Shown: positions 17,785 through 29,359, counted from the stretch's first letter. The stretch is DNA of 64,000 nt from Chloroflexota bacterium (GCA_028287745.1 JAQBPB010000066.1:1-64000); one strand, 5' to 3'. The notes: generated from the letters alone by a model not told the origin. A program made the numbers and translations.

Positions 17785-19173
17785 TTAGCGTTGCTTGCGG
17801 ATGCGCTGTTGCAGATCTTTTAGCGTTACCCCTAAAATTTCAGCCGCCGCTTCTTCATCATCGGCGGTCTGGCGCAGCGCTTCCATAATCAGCATATTTT
17901 CGAAACTGGACATCGCCTGGTCCAGTTTAACCCGCGAGTTAACAAGCTGGTCCACGTAGAAGGCGTTATTGCTTCCAATATTAACCCGCTCGCGTTTGCC
18001 GGAAAGATTGAGGTTGCGGCTGGTAATCGTACCGCCCCGCGCATCAACCACCGCGCGCTGGATAGTGTTTTCCAGTTCGCGGACATTACCCGGCCAATCG
18101 TAGTCAAGCAGGGCTTCCATCGCTTCCCGGCTGATGTGGGCCGGGGCGCTGCTCTGGGTGTAGCGGTGCTTGTCCAGGAAGTGTTCGACCAGCAATGGAA
18201 TATCGTCCTTGCGGTCCCGCAGGGCGGGCATATGGATCGAGATTACATTTAAGCGGAAGAAAAGGTCGGCCCGGAATTTACCGGCTTCGATTTCTTGCTC
18301 CAGGTCGCGGTTAGTCGCTGAAATTACCCGCACGTCAATCTTTACCGGGATAGTACCGCCCAGGCGGTCAATCATGCGTTCTTGCAATACGCGCAACAGT
18401 TTCCGCTGGGTGCTGAGAGTCATTTCACCGACTTCGTCCAGGAAGATAGAACCCTTGTCGGCCATCTCGAAACGGCCCTTGCGCATCTTGGCCGCGCCGG
18501 TAAAGGCGCCCATTTCGTGCCCGAACAATTCGCTTTCCAGCAAGCTTTCCGGCAGGGCCGCGCAGTTCACTTTAATTAACGGCCCGCGTGAATAGCGTGA
18601 GGTCGAGTGCAGTACATTTGCGATTAGTTCTTTACCGGTTCCGGTTTCCCCGCTAATTAGAACAGTGGCATCACTACTGGCTACTTTACCTATTTGCTTG
18701 TAAATTTCTTGCATGGGCCCGCTGTTACCGATGATTTTTTCACCGGGGTCGGCGGTTAATTTACTTTTGAGGTCAGCGACTTCTCTGGTTAAGTCGCGGT
18801 GTTCAAAAATCCGGTTTACTTTGTGTACTACGGCATCCGGGTCATCAAACGGTTTAGTTAAAAAGTCTTCCGCGCCTTGCTGCATCGCTTTAATAGTGAC
18901 GCCGCTTGAACCGTAAGCGGTCATAATCAGGACCGGAATGTCACCGCTACCGCCATCCTTTAATTGCTTGAGGACTGTCAGGCCATCCATGTCGGGCATA
19001 CGGACATCCATCAAAATTAAATCGAGGTCTTTACCTGCTTTTTTAACTTGTGCCAGGACTTCCGCGCCATTCTTCGCCTGGCTTACCTGGAAACCCTCAT
19101 CTTCAAAGAGGGTAGCTAACATTTCGCGAATGTCGGTTTCGTCATCCGCGACTAGAATGTGTTTGTCAGACAT
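17785..19173 (-). CDS. NtrC-family sigma-54-dependent response regulator
   Basis: 462 residues with three modules. The receiver domain has DDE, phospho-acceptor Asp in ILMDVRMPDMDG, and KPFDDP. The AAA+ domain has Walker A GETGTGKE, the GAFTGA loop (residues 222-227) that contacts sigma-54, Walker B SIFLDEVGEM and the arginine-finger region RLGG. The C-terminus (FENMLIMEALRQTADDEEAAAEILGVTLKDLQQRIRKQR) is a Fis-type HTH. It would open promoters of the -24/-12 class on phosphorylation. Intact GAFTGA implies that the genome encodes RpoN, which many Chloroflexota lack. The partner kinase is not in the window. Confidence 0.93.
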   Translation of the reverse strand: MSDKHILVADDETDIREMLATLFEDEGFQVSQAKNGAEVLAQVKKAGKDLDLILMDVRMPDMDGLTVLKQLKDGGSGDIPVLIMTAYGSSGVTIKAMQQGAEDFLTKPFDDPDAVVHKVNRIFEHRDLTREVADLKSKLTADPGEKIIGNSGPMQEIYKQIGKVASSDATVLISGETGTGKELIANVLHSTSRYSRGPLIKVNCAALPESLLESELFGHEMGAFTGAAKMRKGRFEMADKGSIFLDEVGEMTLSTQRKLLRVLQERMIDRLGGTIPVKIDVRVISATNRDLEQEIEAGKFRADLFFRLNVISIHMPALRDRKDDIPLLVEHFLDKHRYTQSSAPAHISREAMEALLDYDWPGNVRELENTIQRAVVDARGGTITSRNLNLSGKRERVNIGSNNAFYVDQLVNSRVKLDQAMSSFENMLIMEALRQTADDEEAAAEILGVTLKDLQQRIRKQR

Positions 19174-19407
19174 TTTTGCGCTCAGCTTTCCCTTTAATTA
19201 TTATCTCTATTTTCAGCTTTAATCCTGGTTTCAAAAATAAGAATTAGTTTCACCTACATATTAAACAACAAGGTAGGCTAAACGTTGAACCTTTGCTTTA
19301 GAGCAGTAATTCTCAATATGTTTTGAATAGTGGCTCATAACTTTAAATTTGATTAATAATATAACGAACTCAAACTTTTGTCCAATAAATGTTTGGCGGG
19401 CCAGACC

Positions 19408-21003
19408 TCAGTCTGCTACCGCCACTTCTTTGTGTACCCCGGCCATCAAAAGCCCCAGTTCGTTCCGTAACGCTTCGTGTTCCTCATCGGTCCGGGCTAT
19501 GTTATCTACAATCGCCAGGATTTGGCCCTTATAGATAACTGCAATCCGGTCGCTCAGTGACATAATTTCGTCCAGCTCACTTGAAACTAATAAAACCGCC
19601 ACTCCTGAGTCCCGCTGGTTTATGATATTGCGGTGAATGAACTCAATTGACCCGACATCCAAACCCCTGGTGGGCTGTACCGCGATCAGCAGTTTGTTAT
19701 CCCGGCTAAACTCGCGGGCGACTACCGCTTTTTGCTGGTTGCCGCCGGACAGTTTACCGGCCTGCGTTTCAACGTTAGGGGTACGGATATCAAACTTTTT
19801 CACCAGGTCCTGGGCATACCGGCCAATCGCCTTATGGTTTATAACCAATCCTTTGGTGAAAGGGGCCCGGTAATAACTGGAAAGGACCAGGTTATCATCC
19901 ACGCCGTAAGGCAGTACCAGGCCGAACCGCTGGCGGTCCTGGGGCACATACCCGATACCGGCCTCGGTAGAGGAGCGGGGAGACTGCCCAATTAACGACT
20001 TGTTTTCCAGGAATAAATCGCCCCCGGCTGCCGGGCGTAATCCGGTCAAAACTTCGACTAACTCGGTCTGCCCGTTGCCTTCTACACCGGCAACGCCTAA
20101 CACCTCGCCGCTGCGTACCGTAAAAGTCGCCCCGTTCAGGCTCATAATACCCCGGTCGTCCATGGCTTTAAGTTCGTTGACCGTCAGGATGGTTTCTTTG
20201 GGGTGCGCGACACCCTTATCCACCCGCAATACGACCGACCGGCCAACCATCAGGGAAGCCAGGCTTTGTTCGGTGGCGGTACTCAGGTCTTCGACTTTAC
20301 CCACGATTTTACCTAACCGCAGTACCTCGACCCGGTCAGCGATTGCCAGAACCTCGCGCAATTTGTGGCTGATAAATATTATTGATTTCCCCTGGCTGGT
20401 CAGGCTGCGCATAATAGTGCCCAGTTCGTCAGCTTCCTGGGGTGTCAAGACCGCCGTCGGCTCATCCAGGATAAGAATGTTGGCGTTGCGGTAGAAAGCT
20501 TTTACAATTTCCACTCGCTGTTGCATACCTACCGACAGGTCGCCCACCAGGGCCAGCGGGTCAAGTGCCAGGCCGTATTGCTGCGAAAGGGTCCGGATAC
20601 GTTTACTGGCTTCCCGCAGGTTTAACTTCTGAATGCCTTTGGAGTCTTCGTTACCCAGGATAATATTTTCCGCGACCGTGAGGGTCGGGACCAACATAAA
20701 GTGTTGGTGGACCATACCTATCCCGGCGGCGATAGCGTCGTGCGGCCCGGTGAAATGGACCGGTTTACCGTTTAATAAGATTTCACCCTGGTCTGGCCGG
20801 TACAGGCCGTAAAGGATATTCATCAGGGTGGATTTACCGGCCCCATTCTCGCCCAGAAAGGCCAGCACTTCACCCTTGTTCAAGTTAAAGCTAATCGAGT
20901 CATTGGCAACTACACCCGGAAAAACTTTTGTGATATTACGTACCTCAAGCACCGGAGTTGTTAGGTCCGGGTTGGTTGTTGGCTGGTTTATTAAGTTTCC
21001 CAC
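19408..21003 (-). CDS. ABC transporter ATP-binding protein, sugar/nucleoside type (two NBDs)
   Basis: 531 residues with two fused nucleotide-binding domains, as in RbsA/NupA-type importers. The first has Walker A GENGAGKST, signature LSVGMQQRVEI and Walker B ILILDEPTAVL, followed by the helical HKLREV region. The second has the degenerate P-loop GVEGNGQTEL and signature LSGGNQQK with VAVQPTRGLDVG. The HQHFMLVPTLTVAENIILG segment is typical of BmpA-linked nucleoside importers. Start is GTG with AAAGGAT before it. No permease or binding-protein gene is adjacent on this strand, so the partners are elsewhere or the gene is displaced. Confidence 0.9.
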   Translation of the reverse strand: MGNLINQPTTNPDLTTPVLEVRNITKVFPGVVANDSISFNLNKGEVLAFLGENGAGKSTLMNILYGLYRPDQGEILLNGKPVHFTGPHDAIAAGIGMVHQHFMLVPTLTVAENIILGNEDSKGIQKLNLREASKRIRTLSQQYGLALDPLALVGDLSVGMQQRVEIVKAFYRNANILILDEPTAVLTPQEADELGTIMRSLTSQGKSIIFISHKLREVLAIADRVEVLRLGKIVGKVEDLSTATEQSLASLMVGRSVVLRVDKGVAHPKETILTVNELKAMDDRGIMSLNGATFTVRSGEVLGVAGVEGNGQTELVEVLTGLRPAAGGDLFLENKSLIGQSPRSSTEAGIGYVPQDRQRFGLVLPYGVDDNLVLSSYYRAPFTKGLVINHKAIGRYAQDLVKKFDIRTPNVETQAGKLSGGNQQKAVVAREFSRDNKLLIAVQPTRGLDVGSIEFIHRNIINQRDSGVAVLLVSSELDEIMSLSDRIAVIYKGQILAIVDNIARTDEEHEALRNELGLLMAGVHKEVAVAD

Positions 21004-21142
21004 GGTTTAATATCCTTTGTTAAATAGTTGCTGATATCGGGAAAAGCCGCTTTCATTGCAGGCGAAATCTATGGCTCTATTTTAACAGATGCAAGCCGGT
21101 TCCTCAATTTTATTCTGTTAATAAATAGTAAACAAATCTATT

Positions 21143-21178
21143 AAAAAGGAGCCAGTTGTAATCAACCGACTCCTTTTT
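21143..21178 (-). terminator. terminator of the ATP synthase operon
   Basis: Arms AAAAAGGAGCCAGTTG and CAACCGACTCCTTTTT with one mismatch and one G-U wobble around a 4-base loop, about 20 bases past the atpC stop on the minus strand. A T run is present in both directions. Confidence 0.85.
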
Positions 21179-21197
21179 ATTTCTTTACCGCCTGGTC

Positions 21198-21647
21198 TTA
21201 GTTCTGGTCCATCCGGTTAGATAAACTTGAACGGCTACTACCACGACGGCGCGTACCAATGTCGAGACGTACCAATGCCCGGCGCAGCGAAGCTTCCGCC
21301 GCTGCCAGTTGCTCTGCCGACAACTGACCCCGGTTCTGGAGCGCCTGTTCGGCGGTCCGGCGGGCAGATTCGGCTCGTTCCAGGTCAATCTCTTCCGAGC
21401 GTTCCGCCGAGTCGGCCAGGACAATTACCTTGTTGTTGAGGACTTCAATAAAGCCCCCACCAATAGCAACGAAATTCTCCTCACCACCGCGTCGGTAGCG
21501 CAACTCGCCGGGTTTCAACCCACTCAGCAAAGGCGCATGGCGGGGTAAAATACCCAGTTCTCCGTCCGTACCTGGCGCGACCACAATATCGACTTCATCA
21601 TTAAAGATGATCCGCTCGGCCGTAACTACTTGTAAATTGATTGGCAT
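21198..21647 (-). CDS. atpC: ATP synthase epsilon subunit
   Basis: 149 residues. The N-terminal beta-sandwich (LQVVTAERIIFNDEVDIVVAPGTDGELGILPRHAPLLS) is standard and is followed by the helical hairpin (DLERAESARRTAEQALQ...AEASLRRALVRLDI). The subunit sits on the central stalk and can inhibit ATP hydrolysis through its C-terminal helices. The last 15 residues (RRRGSSRSSLSNRMDQN) are an extra basic tail. Last gene of the operon, 18 bases after atpD. Confidence 0.95.
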   Translation of the reverse strand: MPINLQVVTAERIIFNDEVDIVVAPGTDGELGILPRHAPLLSGLKPGELRYRRGGEENFVAIGGGFIEVLNNKVIVLADSAERSEEIDLERAESARRTAEQALQNRGQLSAEQLAAAEASLRRALVRLDIGTRRRGSSRSSLSNRMDQN

Positions 21648-21665
21648 CTTCCGCTCCTGGTCGGC

Positions 21666-23120
<1,455 letters not shown>

Positions 23121-23140
23121 CTAGCTTTACAGGGTCTGGC

Positions 23141-24037
23141 TTACCCCTGGCTTTCCAGGGCGGCGGCAGCGTTACTGATTTCCAGAATTTCATTGGTAAT
23201 ACTGGCCTGGCGAACTTTATTCATGGTAAGGGTCAGGTCGGTTACTACTTCTTTGGCTTTGTCTGAAGCGTTGCGCATCGCCACCATTTTGCTACTCTGT
23301 TCGCTGGCGATATTTTCCAAAATCGCCTGGTAAATTTCTACCTCGACATAGCGGGGCAGCAGGGAACGTAATACTTCGTTAGGGTTCGGCTCAAAAATGA
23401 AATCGGTCCTTTCGGTTTCGACTGTATCCTTGTCTTTTTCGATTGCATTAGGATCAATCGGCAGTAACTTGATCAATTTGGGCCGGACTGTCAGAGTATT
23501 GACGAAATCGGTGTACAGCAGGTATACCGCGTCATATTTCCCGTTTACATAATCATCTATCACGACTTTAGAGATCGGCAGGGTATCAAGCAGGCTGGGA
23601 AAAGGCGGTAATCCGATGAACTCGGCGACAATTTCCTTCCCGGAGCGAATCATAAAGTCGCGGCCTTTACGGCCGACTGCGACTACCTGAACCGGCTTAC
23701 CGTCGGCTTCTTCAGTAATGAACCGTACCGCACGCCGGATAGCGTTGGTGTTAAGCGCTCCTGCCAGACCGCGGTCGGCTGTTACAAAGACAAGCCCTAC
23801 GCGTTGCACCGGGCGCTGCTGTAAAAGCGGGCTGATAGATTTGATTTCTTCGCTTTTTTGCAAAGCGGCGATATCGGCAATTACTTCCAGCACTTTTTGA
23901 GAAAAAGGACGGGCCGACTGCACATTCTGCTGGGCCCGGCGCATGCGACTGGCCGCCACCAGTTCCATTGCTTTGGTAATTTGTGCCGTATTTTTCACAC
24001 TACGGATGCGGCGGCGTAAAGCCAGAGTACTTGGCAT
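23141..24037 (-). CDS. atpG: ATP synthase gamma subunit
   Basis: 298 residues; the rotating central shaft. N-terminal LRRRIRSVKNTAQITKAMELVAASRMRRAQ and C-terminal ASDKAKEVVTDLTLTMNKVRQASITNEILEISNAA, the two coiled-coil helices, are both standard. A central loop with a charged insert (IDPNAIEKDKDTVETERTDF) is typical of non-proteobacterial gamma subunits. Preceded by AAGGAG and by a strong intergenic hairpin after atpA. Confidence 0.97.
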   Translation of the reverse strand: MPSTLALRRRIRSVKNTAQITKAMELVAASRMRRAQQNVQSARPFSQKVLEVIADIAALQKSEEIKSISPLLQQRPVQRVGLVFVTADRGLAGALNTNAIRRAVRFITEEADGKPVQVVAVGRKGRDFMIRSGKEIVAEFIGLPPFPSLLDTLPISKVVIDDYVNGKYDAVYLLYTDFVNTLTVRPKLIKLLPIDPNAIEKDKDTVETERTDFIFEPNPNEVLRSLLPRYVEVEIYQAILENIASEQSSKMVAMRNASDKAKEVVTDLTLTMNKVRQASITNEILEISNAAAALESQG

Positions 24038-24139
24038 CTACTCTCCTTTTATCTTTTCGACTAACTCGGCTACCCGGCACACTGAAGGTTTATCAACTAC
24101 TGCCGCTCAGGTATGTTCCTACCCAGGGTGTAGGGTATA

Positions 24140-24168
24140 AGCCGGTAGAGTTTGTGGCTCTACCGGCT
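24140..24168 (-). other. hairpin between atpA and atpG
   Basis: Perfect 11-bp stem (AGCCGGTAGAG) with a 7-base loop, starting 11 bases after the atpA stop. It has no T tail. In other ATP synthase operons, intercistronic hairpins affect mRNA decay and subunit stoichiometry; that role here is an inference. Confidence 0.7.
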
Positions 24169-24179
24169 AAAGCAGAGGC

Positions 24180-25739
24180 TTAGTACTTGCGGCCTTGCTT
24201 GAATTCCTTGACATAATTACCCAGTTGCTGGAGGGCTTCTTTCGAGAGCTTAGCCTTCGGATTGCTCCGGATATTGTTTCCAAACTCAGGGTGGGCGCTA
24301 TCCATATACTCCAGGAAATCAGTTTCGAACTGGCTGATTTTGTCCACCGGCACATCGTCCAGGTAACCGTTGGTAACAGCATAGATACTGATAACCTGCT
24401 TCTCGAACGGCATCGGGCTGTACTGGGGCTGCTTCATAATTTCAGAAGTCCGGATACCCCGGCTCAACTGCTGCTGAGTGGCCTTGTCCAGGTCTGAACC
24501 GAACTGGGCAAAAGCGGCCAGCGAACGATACTGCGACAGGTCAAGTTTCAAAGTACCGGCAACCTGCTTCATGGGGGCCGTTTGAGCGGCTCCACCTACC
24601 CGTGATACCGAAATACCAATGTTCACGGCGGGGCGCTGCCCGGCGTTGAAGAGGTCGGTTTCAAGGAAGATCTGGCCGTCGGTAATTGAAATTACATTGG
24701 TCGGGATGTACGCTGACACGTCACCGGCCTGAGTTTCGATGATCGGCATGGCGGTAATGCTACCCCCACCGTAATCTTCGCTCAAGCGGGCGGCCCGTTC
24801 CAGTAAGCGGCTGTGCAGGTAGAAAACATCACCCGGGTAAGCCTCGCGACCGGCCGGGCGGCGCAGCAGCAGCGATACTTCGCGGTAGCTGTTGGCGTGC
24901 TTGCTCAGGTCATCATAAATAATCAATACGTCTTTGATGGTACGGCCGTCCGGCAGGGTAACGCCATTTTCCATAATTTCTTCGGCCATAGTTACGCCGG
25001 AGTAAGGAGCGATGTAGCGTAAGGGAGCCGGTTCGGCTGCCCCGGCCACTACGACAATGGTGTGTTCCATCGCGCCGTTCTGTTCCAGAACGCTTACTAC
25101 CTGGGCGACTTGCTGCTGTTTCTGGGAAATAGCGACATAGATACAAATGATGTCGCCGCCCTTCTGATTGATGATAGTATCAATACAGATAGCGGTTTTA
25201 CCGGTCTGGCGGTCGCCGATTACCAGTTCGCGCTGGCCGCGGCCAATCGGGATCAGGGCGTCAATTGCTTTAATACCGGTCTGGACCGGGGTATCTACGG
25301 ATTTGCGGGTGATAACACCCGGGGCTACCCGTTCAATAACGCGGGTCTTGGACGTGCGAATATCGCCTTTGCCGTCAACCGGTATGCCGAGGGCGTTTAC
25401 CACGCGGCCGACCAATTCTACACCGACCGGAACTTCAATAATTTTGCCGGTGCTGCGAACCATGTCGCCTTCCTGGATACCGGTATACGGTCCCATGATA
25501 ATTACACCGACCGTATCTTCCTGCAGGTTAAGGGCCATACCCTGCACGTCTGTGCCGCCGGGGCCGCGTCCGGGAAATTCCACAAGTTCGCTGGCTTTGA
25601 CGCCCGCCAGACCGTAAACCTGGGCGATACCGTCGCCGACTTCCACCACGGTGCCCACTTCGACTTGCTGGGCGGCGGTGTCAAGACCGGCTAGTTGTTG
25701 TTTAATGATTGAACTGATTTCGTCAGCACGTACTGCCAT
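24180..25739 (-). CDS. atpA: ATP synthase alpha subunit
   Basis: 519 residues; the non-catalytic nucleotide-binding subunit of F1. Walker A GDRQTGKT, the [18 protein letters not shown] segment and the alpha-specific [19 protein letters not shown] are intact. AGGAGG lies before the ATG. Confidence 0.98.
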   Translation of the reverse strand: MAVRADEISSIIKQQLAGLDTAAQQVEVGTVVEVGDGIAQVYGLAGVKASELVEFPGRGPGGTDVQGMALNLQEDTVGVIIMGPYTGIQEGDMVRSTGKIIEVPVGVELVGRVVNALGIPVDGKGDIRTSKTRVIERVAPGVITRKSVDTPVQTGIKAIDALIPIGRGQRELVIGDRQTGKTAICIDTIINQKGGDIICIYVAISQKQQQVAQVVSVLEQNGAMEHTIVVVAGAAEPAPLRYIAPYSGVTMAEEIMENGVTLPDGRTIKDVLIIYDDLSKHANSYREVSLLLRRPAGREAYPGDVFYLHSRLLERAARLSEDYGGGSITAMPIIETQAGDVSAYIPTNVISITDGQIFLETDLFNAGQRPAVNIGISVSRVGGAAQTAPMKQVAGTLKLDLSQYRSLAAFAQFGSDLDKATQQQLSRGIRTSEIMKQPQYSPMPFEKQVISIYAVTNGYLDDVPVDKISQFETDFLEYMDSAHPEFGNNIRSNPKAKLSKEALQQLGNYVKEFKQGRKY

Positions 25740-25850
25740 CTGGCTTTCCTCCTGCCGATTAAAGTTTGAAGTATGCTTGGATGAAGTTTGAAGGGAATGC
25801 CCGCTTCCAAAATTTCTTCATCCTTCACCCTTCTGACTTCAGCCTTTATT

Positions 25851-26381
25851 TTATGCTAATTGCTTACGTAAATTTTGCAAGCGGGTACGGATGCTACCAT
25901 CAAGCAGAGTATCCCCCACCTGGGCGATCATACCGCCAATAATGTCAGGGTCAACTTTTAAGTCAAGTGTTACTTGCTTGCCGGTCAGGGCAGCCAGCCT
26001 TGAACGGATCTGGTTTTCTTCCTGGGGCCCTACCGGTATGGCGGTCGTAACATGCGCTACTTCTATGCCTCGCAGGCGGTTCCACAGATTGGTATAAGCC
26101 TGCAGAATAGACTCGGCATAGGCGTGGCGGTGCCGTTGAACCAGCATTTGAGCCAGTTTCAAAGCTTCTGGGCCGACCTGGTTGCCCAACACATTTCCAA
26201 CAAATTCTACTTTGTTTTCGCGTGGTGTCTTGGGGTTTTCCAGGAAGGTTTGAACTTGCGGTTGGCTGAAAGTCTGGCTGATCGCTATTAGATCATCCGA
26301 CCACTGTTGTAATTTATTTCCTTCTTGCGCCAGTTCAAATATGGCTTGGGCATAGCGGCGTCCGGCACTTCCCGATGGCAT
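25851..26381 (-). CDS. atpH: ATP synthase delta subunit
   Basis: 176 residues. It links the peripheral stalk to the top of F1. The N-terminal GRRYAQAIFELAQEGNKLQQW segment and the C-terminal VDPDIIGGMIAQVGDTLLDGSIRTRLQNL motif are diagnostic. GAGGA precedes the ATG. Confidence 0.96.
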   Translation of the reverse strand: MPSGSAGRRYAQAIFELAQEGNKLQQWSDDLIAISQTFSQPQVQTFLENPKTPRENKVEFVGNVLGNQVGPEALKLAQMLVQRHRHAYAESILQAYTNLWNRLRGIEVAHVTTAIPVGPQEENQIRSRLAALTGKQVTLDLKVDPDIIGGMIAQVGDTLLDGSIRTRLQNLRKQLA

Positions 26382-26496
26382 CGCTTTTTATCCTCACAGT
26401 CGCCAGTAGCCAAATCCAGTTCTAATAGAAAGGGGCGGGGCTGTTAAATCCCCGGTTCCCGGGTCAACCGAAAACTGAACATTGACTACTGACTAA

Positions 26497-27105
26497 CTAA
26501 CTCAGTCGGCTGTCGCCTGCCTGGTTGCTATTGGCCTGGGCCAGCACATCATTGATTAGTTGAAGTTGTAGTTCTTTATTGGTTGAGAGTTCCCGACCAA
26601 TGACGCGAGTAGCTGCCGCAATTGCCAGGTCGGCCGTTTCACGGCGCAGCTGCGCAATCGCCAATTCGCGTTCGGCAACAATTTCGGTCCTGGCGCGTTC
26701 GGTCTCGGCGGCGGCAGCGGTAGCCGCAGCATCCCGTGCCTCATTTACGATCCGATCCCGGGTCTGACGGGCCTCGGCAATAATTGCCTGGGCTTCAGTG
26801 CGGGCTTTATCCAGCTCGCCCCTGGTGCGCGCTTCGGTTTCTGAAAGGTCGCGTTTGATCTGGTCGCTTTTCTCGACAATTTCCTGGGCCCTGGCCCGGC
26901 GTTCGTCCAGAATCCGCAGCAGCGGACCGTAGGCAAAGCGCCACAGTATGAACAGCAAAATGGCAAAACCGAAAGCCTGGAAGACCAGGTTATACAGGCT
27001 TATTCCAAGTTGGTCCGGAATGCTCGGGCTGGCTTGCCCGGCTGGTGCTGTTTCAGCTGCCAGGATATACATTAATTGAGAGTTAACCAGGAGTCCTAGT
27101 TGCAT
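26497..27105 (-). CDS. atpF: ATP synthase b subunit
   Basis: 202 residues. A short N-terminal segment leads to one transmembrane helix (LVFQAFGFAILLFILWRFAYGPLL), followed by a long charged coiled coil that forms the peripheral stalk. The ATG at 27105 was chosen because AGGGAAAAG precedes it; a GTG 36 bases upstream has no such site. The N-terminal MQLGLLVNSQLMYILAAETAPAG has signal-peptide-like character, so part may be exposed outside the membrane. Confidence 0.93.
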   Translation of the reverse strand: MQLGLLVNSQLMYILAAETAPAGQASPSIPDQLGISLYNLVFQAFGFAILLFILWRFAYGPLLRILDERRARAQEIVEKSDQIKRDLSETEARTRGELDKARTEAQAIIAEARQTRDRIVNEARDAAATAAAAETERARTEIVAERELAIAQLRRETADLAIAAATRVIGRELSTNKELQLQLINDVLAQANSNQAGDSRLS

Positions 27106-27232
27106 CTTCTTTTCCCTGTTCTGTAAAAGTTCAATAGTCACCCGTTAACTAGGGTAAGATGGGCGGCCTTTTACTGAATAAATTACCGCCCTCTTAAAAT
27201 TGTTTTTTGCAATCGTATAACTGAAAGCTAAA

Positions 27233-27547
<315 letters not shown>

Positions 27548-27654
27548 CTACCGAAGTAGCTTGTCAATAATTGAATTAAAATCTGCCTTGGTCGACGCAG
27601 GCAATTAACTTTGAACTTGCTGCGTGCAGAATACTTGATACTGTTGTGTGTCCT

Positions 27655-27676
27655 GGAACTTCGACAAGCTAGTTCC
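27655..27676 (-). other. hairpin between atpB and atpE
   Basis: GGAACT and AGTTCC form a 6-bp stem with a 10-base loop in the 167-base gap between atpB and atpE. It could help to set the higher expression of the c subunit. Six pairs alone are weak evidence. Confidence 0.35.
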
Positions 27677-27690
27677 ATTACGCGTTACTC

Positions 27691-28767
27691 TTAAGAATGC
27701 GCCGTTTCCAGCTCACCGTGAGTAATTTCTTCCACATTGGCTTCGTGCCCGTGGCCTTCGTCACCACTACCCAGGCCCAGCGCTATGTAGGCCAGGCTCA
27801 GTGACATGAAGACGAGTGCCTGGATGAAGCCGAAGAAAAGTTCCAGAGAAAGGAAGATTATCAGGATAGGCGCCGCCAGTTTCAAGATAATCGCTAGCAA
27901 GACCTCACCTGCAAAGACGTTACCGAAAAGCCGGAAGGTCAGCGATATAACTCTCGATAACTGACCGACGATTTCTATCGGTGTCAGTAACGGGGCCATA
28001 ATATACGGCTTGGGAACGAATTCCTTGAGCCAGCCCTTAAACCCGTGGGCCATAATGGTAACCACGTTAGCCGTTATGACCGCAATCAGCGCCATTGCCA
28101 GCGTCATATTCAGGTCGGCGTTCGGAGCCCGGAAGATCGGGATTAATTTCTTAATGGTTTTCGCAGGCCCTACCGCGCTGGCTTCTACAAAGCCCTGGTT
28201 GGCATGGTCGCCCGTCAGCGGAGCGAATTCGTGGCCTTCGTGCGCTTTTTCCGCGACCGCCACTACTTCTAACCAGTTACCCTGGACGCTTTTGATCTGC
28301 ACCGCTTCATGCGAAGCGATTGCTTTACCGGCCGCGCTGGCATTTGGAGTAGCTCTAACCTGGGTATCGATGGTTATTAATCCATATTTCGCTGTGTTTA
28401 ACGGTGCCGCAGTATCCGATACTATTTCACGCTCGTAAAAGCCCACAGTGCCTATACCGGGCAACAACGAGAACCAGTTAGCGAAAAGAATGAAGATGAA
28501 AAATGTAGCAATCAATGGAAAAAGGCGGCGGGAGGTTTTATTGCGGCCCAGGTTGTTTTCAACCTGATTCAAGACAGATTCAACAATAAATTCCCAAAAA
28601 GACTGCCACCGGCCAGGGATTAACTTGGGCCGACCCAGGGCGCTAATCATTAAAATAGCCAGCACCACCATAAAGATAATCATAGTGAGGAGGCTATTAT
28701 TGATACCAAATCCAAAAAGATGAATTTGTTCGGGTTTTAAGCTTACGTTTAGTTCTTCCGAGTCCAC
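27691..28767 (-). CDS. atpB: ATP synthase a subunit with inserted SH3b-like domain
   Basis: 358 residues, about 100 more than a typical a subunit. The core is standard: membrane helices around residues 23-43 and 80-103, then IPIFRAPNADLNMTLAMALIAV and the essential Arg in VISLTFRLFGNVFAGE. Between the second helix and that segment lies an insert (about residues 105-208). Part of it (134-200) reads like a bacterial SH3 domain: TQVRATPNASAAGKAI, a strand VQIKSVQGNWLEVVA, and the closing GFVEASAVG. By the usual topology this loop faces outward. The C-terminus is His/Glu-rich. GTG start with GGAG before it. The insert is coding and in frame, with no sign of a frameshift. Confidence 0.95.
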   Translation of the reverse strand: MDSEELNVSLKPEQIHLFGFGINNSLLTMIIFMVVLAILMISALGRPKLIPGRWQSFWEFIVESVLNQVENNLGRNKTSRRLFPLIATFFIFILFANWFSLLPGIGTVGFYEREIVSDTAAPLNTAKYGLITIDTQVRATPNASAAGKAIASHEAVQIKSVQGNWLEVVAVAEKAHEGHEFAPLTGDHANQGFVEASAVGPAKTIKKLIPIFRAPNADLNMTLAMALIAVITANVVTIMAHGFKGWLKEFVPKPYIMAPLLTPIEIVGQLSRVISLTFRLFGNVFAGEVLLAIILKLAAPILIIFLSLELFFGFIQALVFMSLSLAYIALGLGSGDEGHGHEANVEEITHGELETAHS

Positions 28768-28853
28768 TTATTATCTCCGTCACCTAGTTACCAATGATTT
28801 AAAAAGAGGTTTCGCCTGCTGACGCGCCGTTTGCTACTTGCTTGCTTGCTTCA

Positions 28854-29081
28854 TCAAGGCGTTTTAATTAGTTGCCACATAAAATAGAACATACTGGCAA
28901 GCGCAAAAAATACGCCGAGTAAAATAAAAATGGGGGCTGTTTTTAGAAAACTGTCCAGTGCTACGCCGATCATAACGAAAATTATTACACTAAAACCGAG
29001 ACTAATCGCCGTATTTGCCAGTTTCCTGGAAGAAGAGAGTCGTCTTTTTTCTTCGTCCTGGTTGTTATTGCCCGCCCTCAT
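28854..29081 (-). CDS. AtpZ/AtpI-like small membrane protein
   Basis: 75 residues: a polar, basic N-terminus followed by two transmembrane helices (AISLGFSVIIFVMIGVALD and APIFILLGVFFALASMFYFMWQLI). It stands first in the ATP synthase operon, the usual place of AtpI/AtpZ proteins, which assist c-ring assembly or ion (Mg2+) supply. Short length and the helix-loop-helix layout favour the AtpZ branch. GAGG lies before the ATG. Confidence 0.85.
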   Translation of the reverse strand: MRAGNNNQDEEKRRLSSSRKLANTAISLGFSVIIFVMIGVALDSFLKTAPIFILLGVFFALASMFYFMWQLIKTP

Positions 29082-29359
29082 TGGTGTATAACCTCGTTTG
29101 TTACCAGGTATTCAATTGCTAAAGTTTGTCCCAGGATTGAGACTTTTGGATGGCATAACTTTTAAGACGCAAGGTTTTGTTGAGCAAGCAGTAGCCCTGC
29201 TAAGAGGAGCGCCCAGAGCGCGTGACTGAGATGCAGTTTCCGACACGATTCGGAAGTGAGCAGCCAGCCTAACACAGTACAGAGCAACTTGGTGTAAAGA
29301 CTTCCGATAGGTACTTGAGTCTGTACTCACAAGGTTGCTTTTATCCTCACTTCTTACCA
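29082..29359 (-). promoter_or_regulatory. long 5' leader of the ATP synthase operon
   Basis: About 280 bases between the predicted transcription start and atpZ. An open frame of 108 codons crosses it on the minus strand, but its ATG lies upstream of the promoter and its composition is not protein-like. Several short complementary segments (for example AGTACAGACTC and GAGCAACTTG regions) suggest folding, but I could not match a known riboswitch. Confidence 0.35.
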
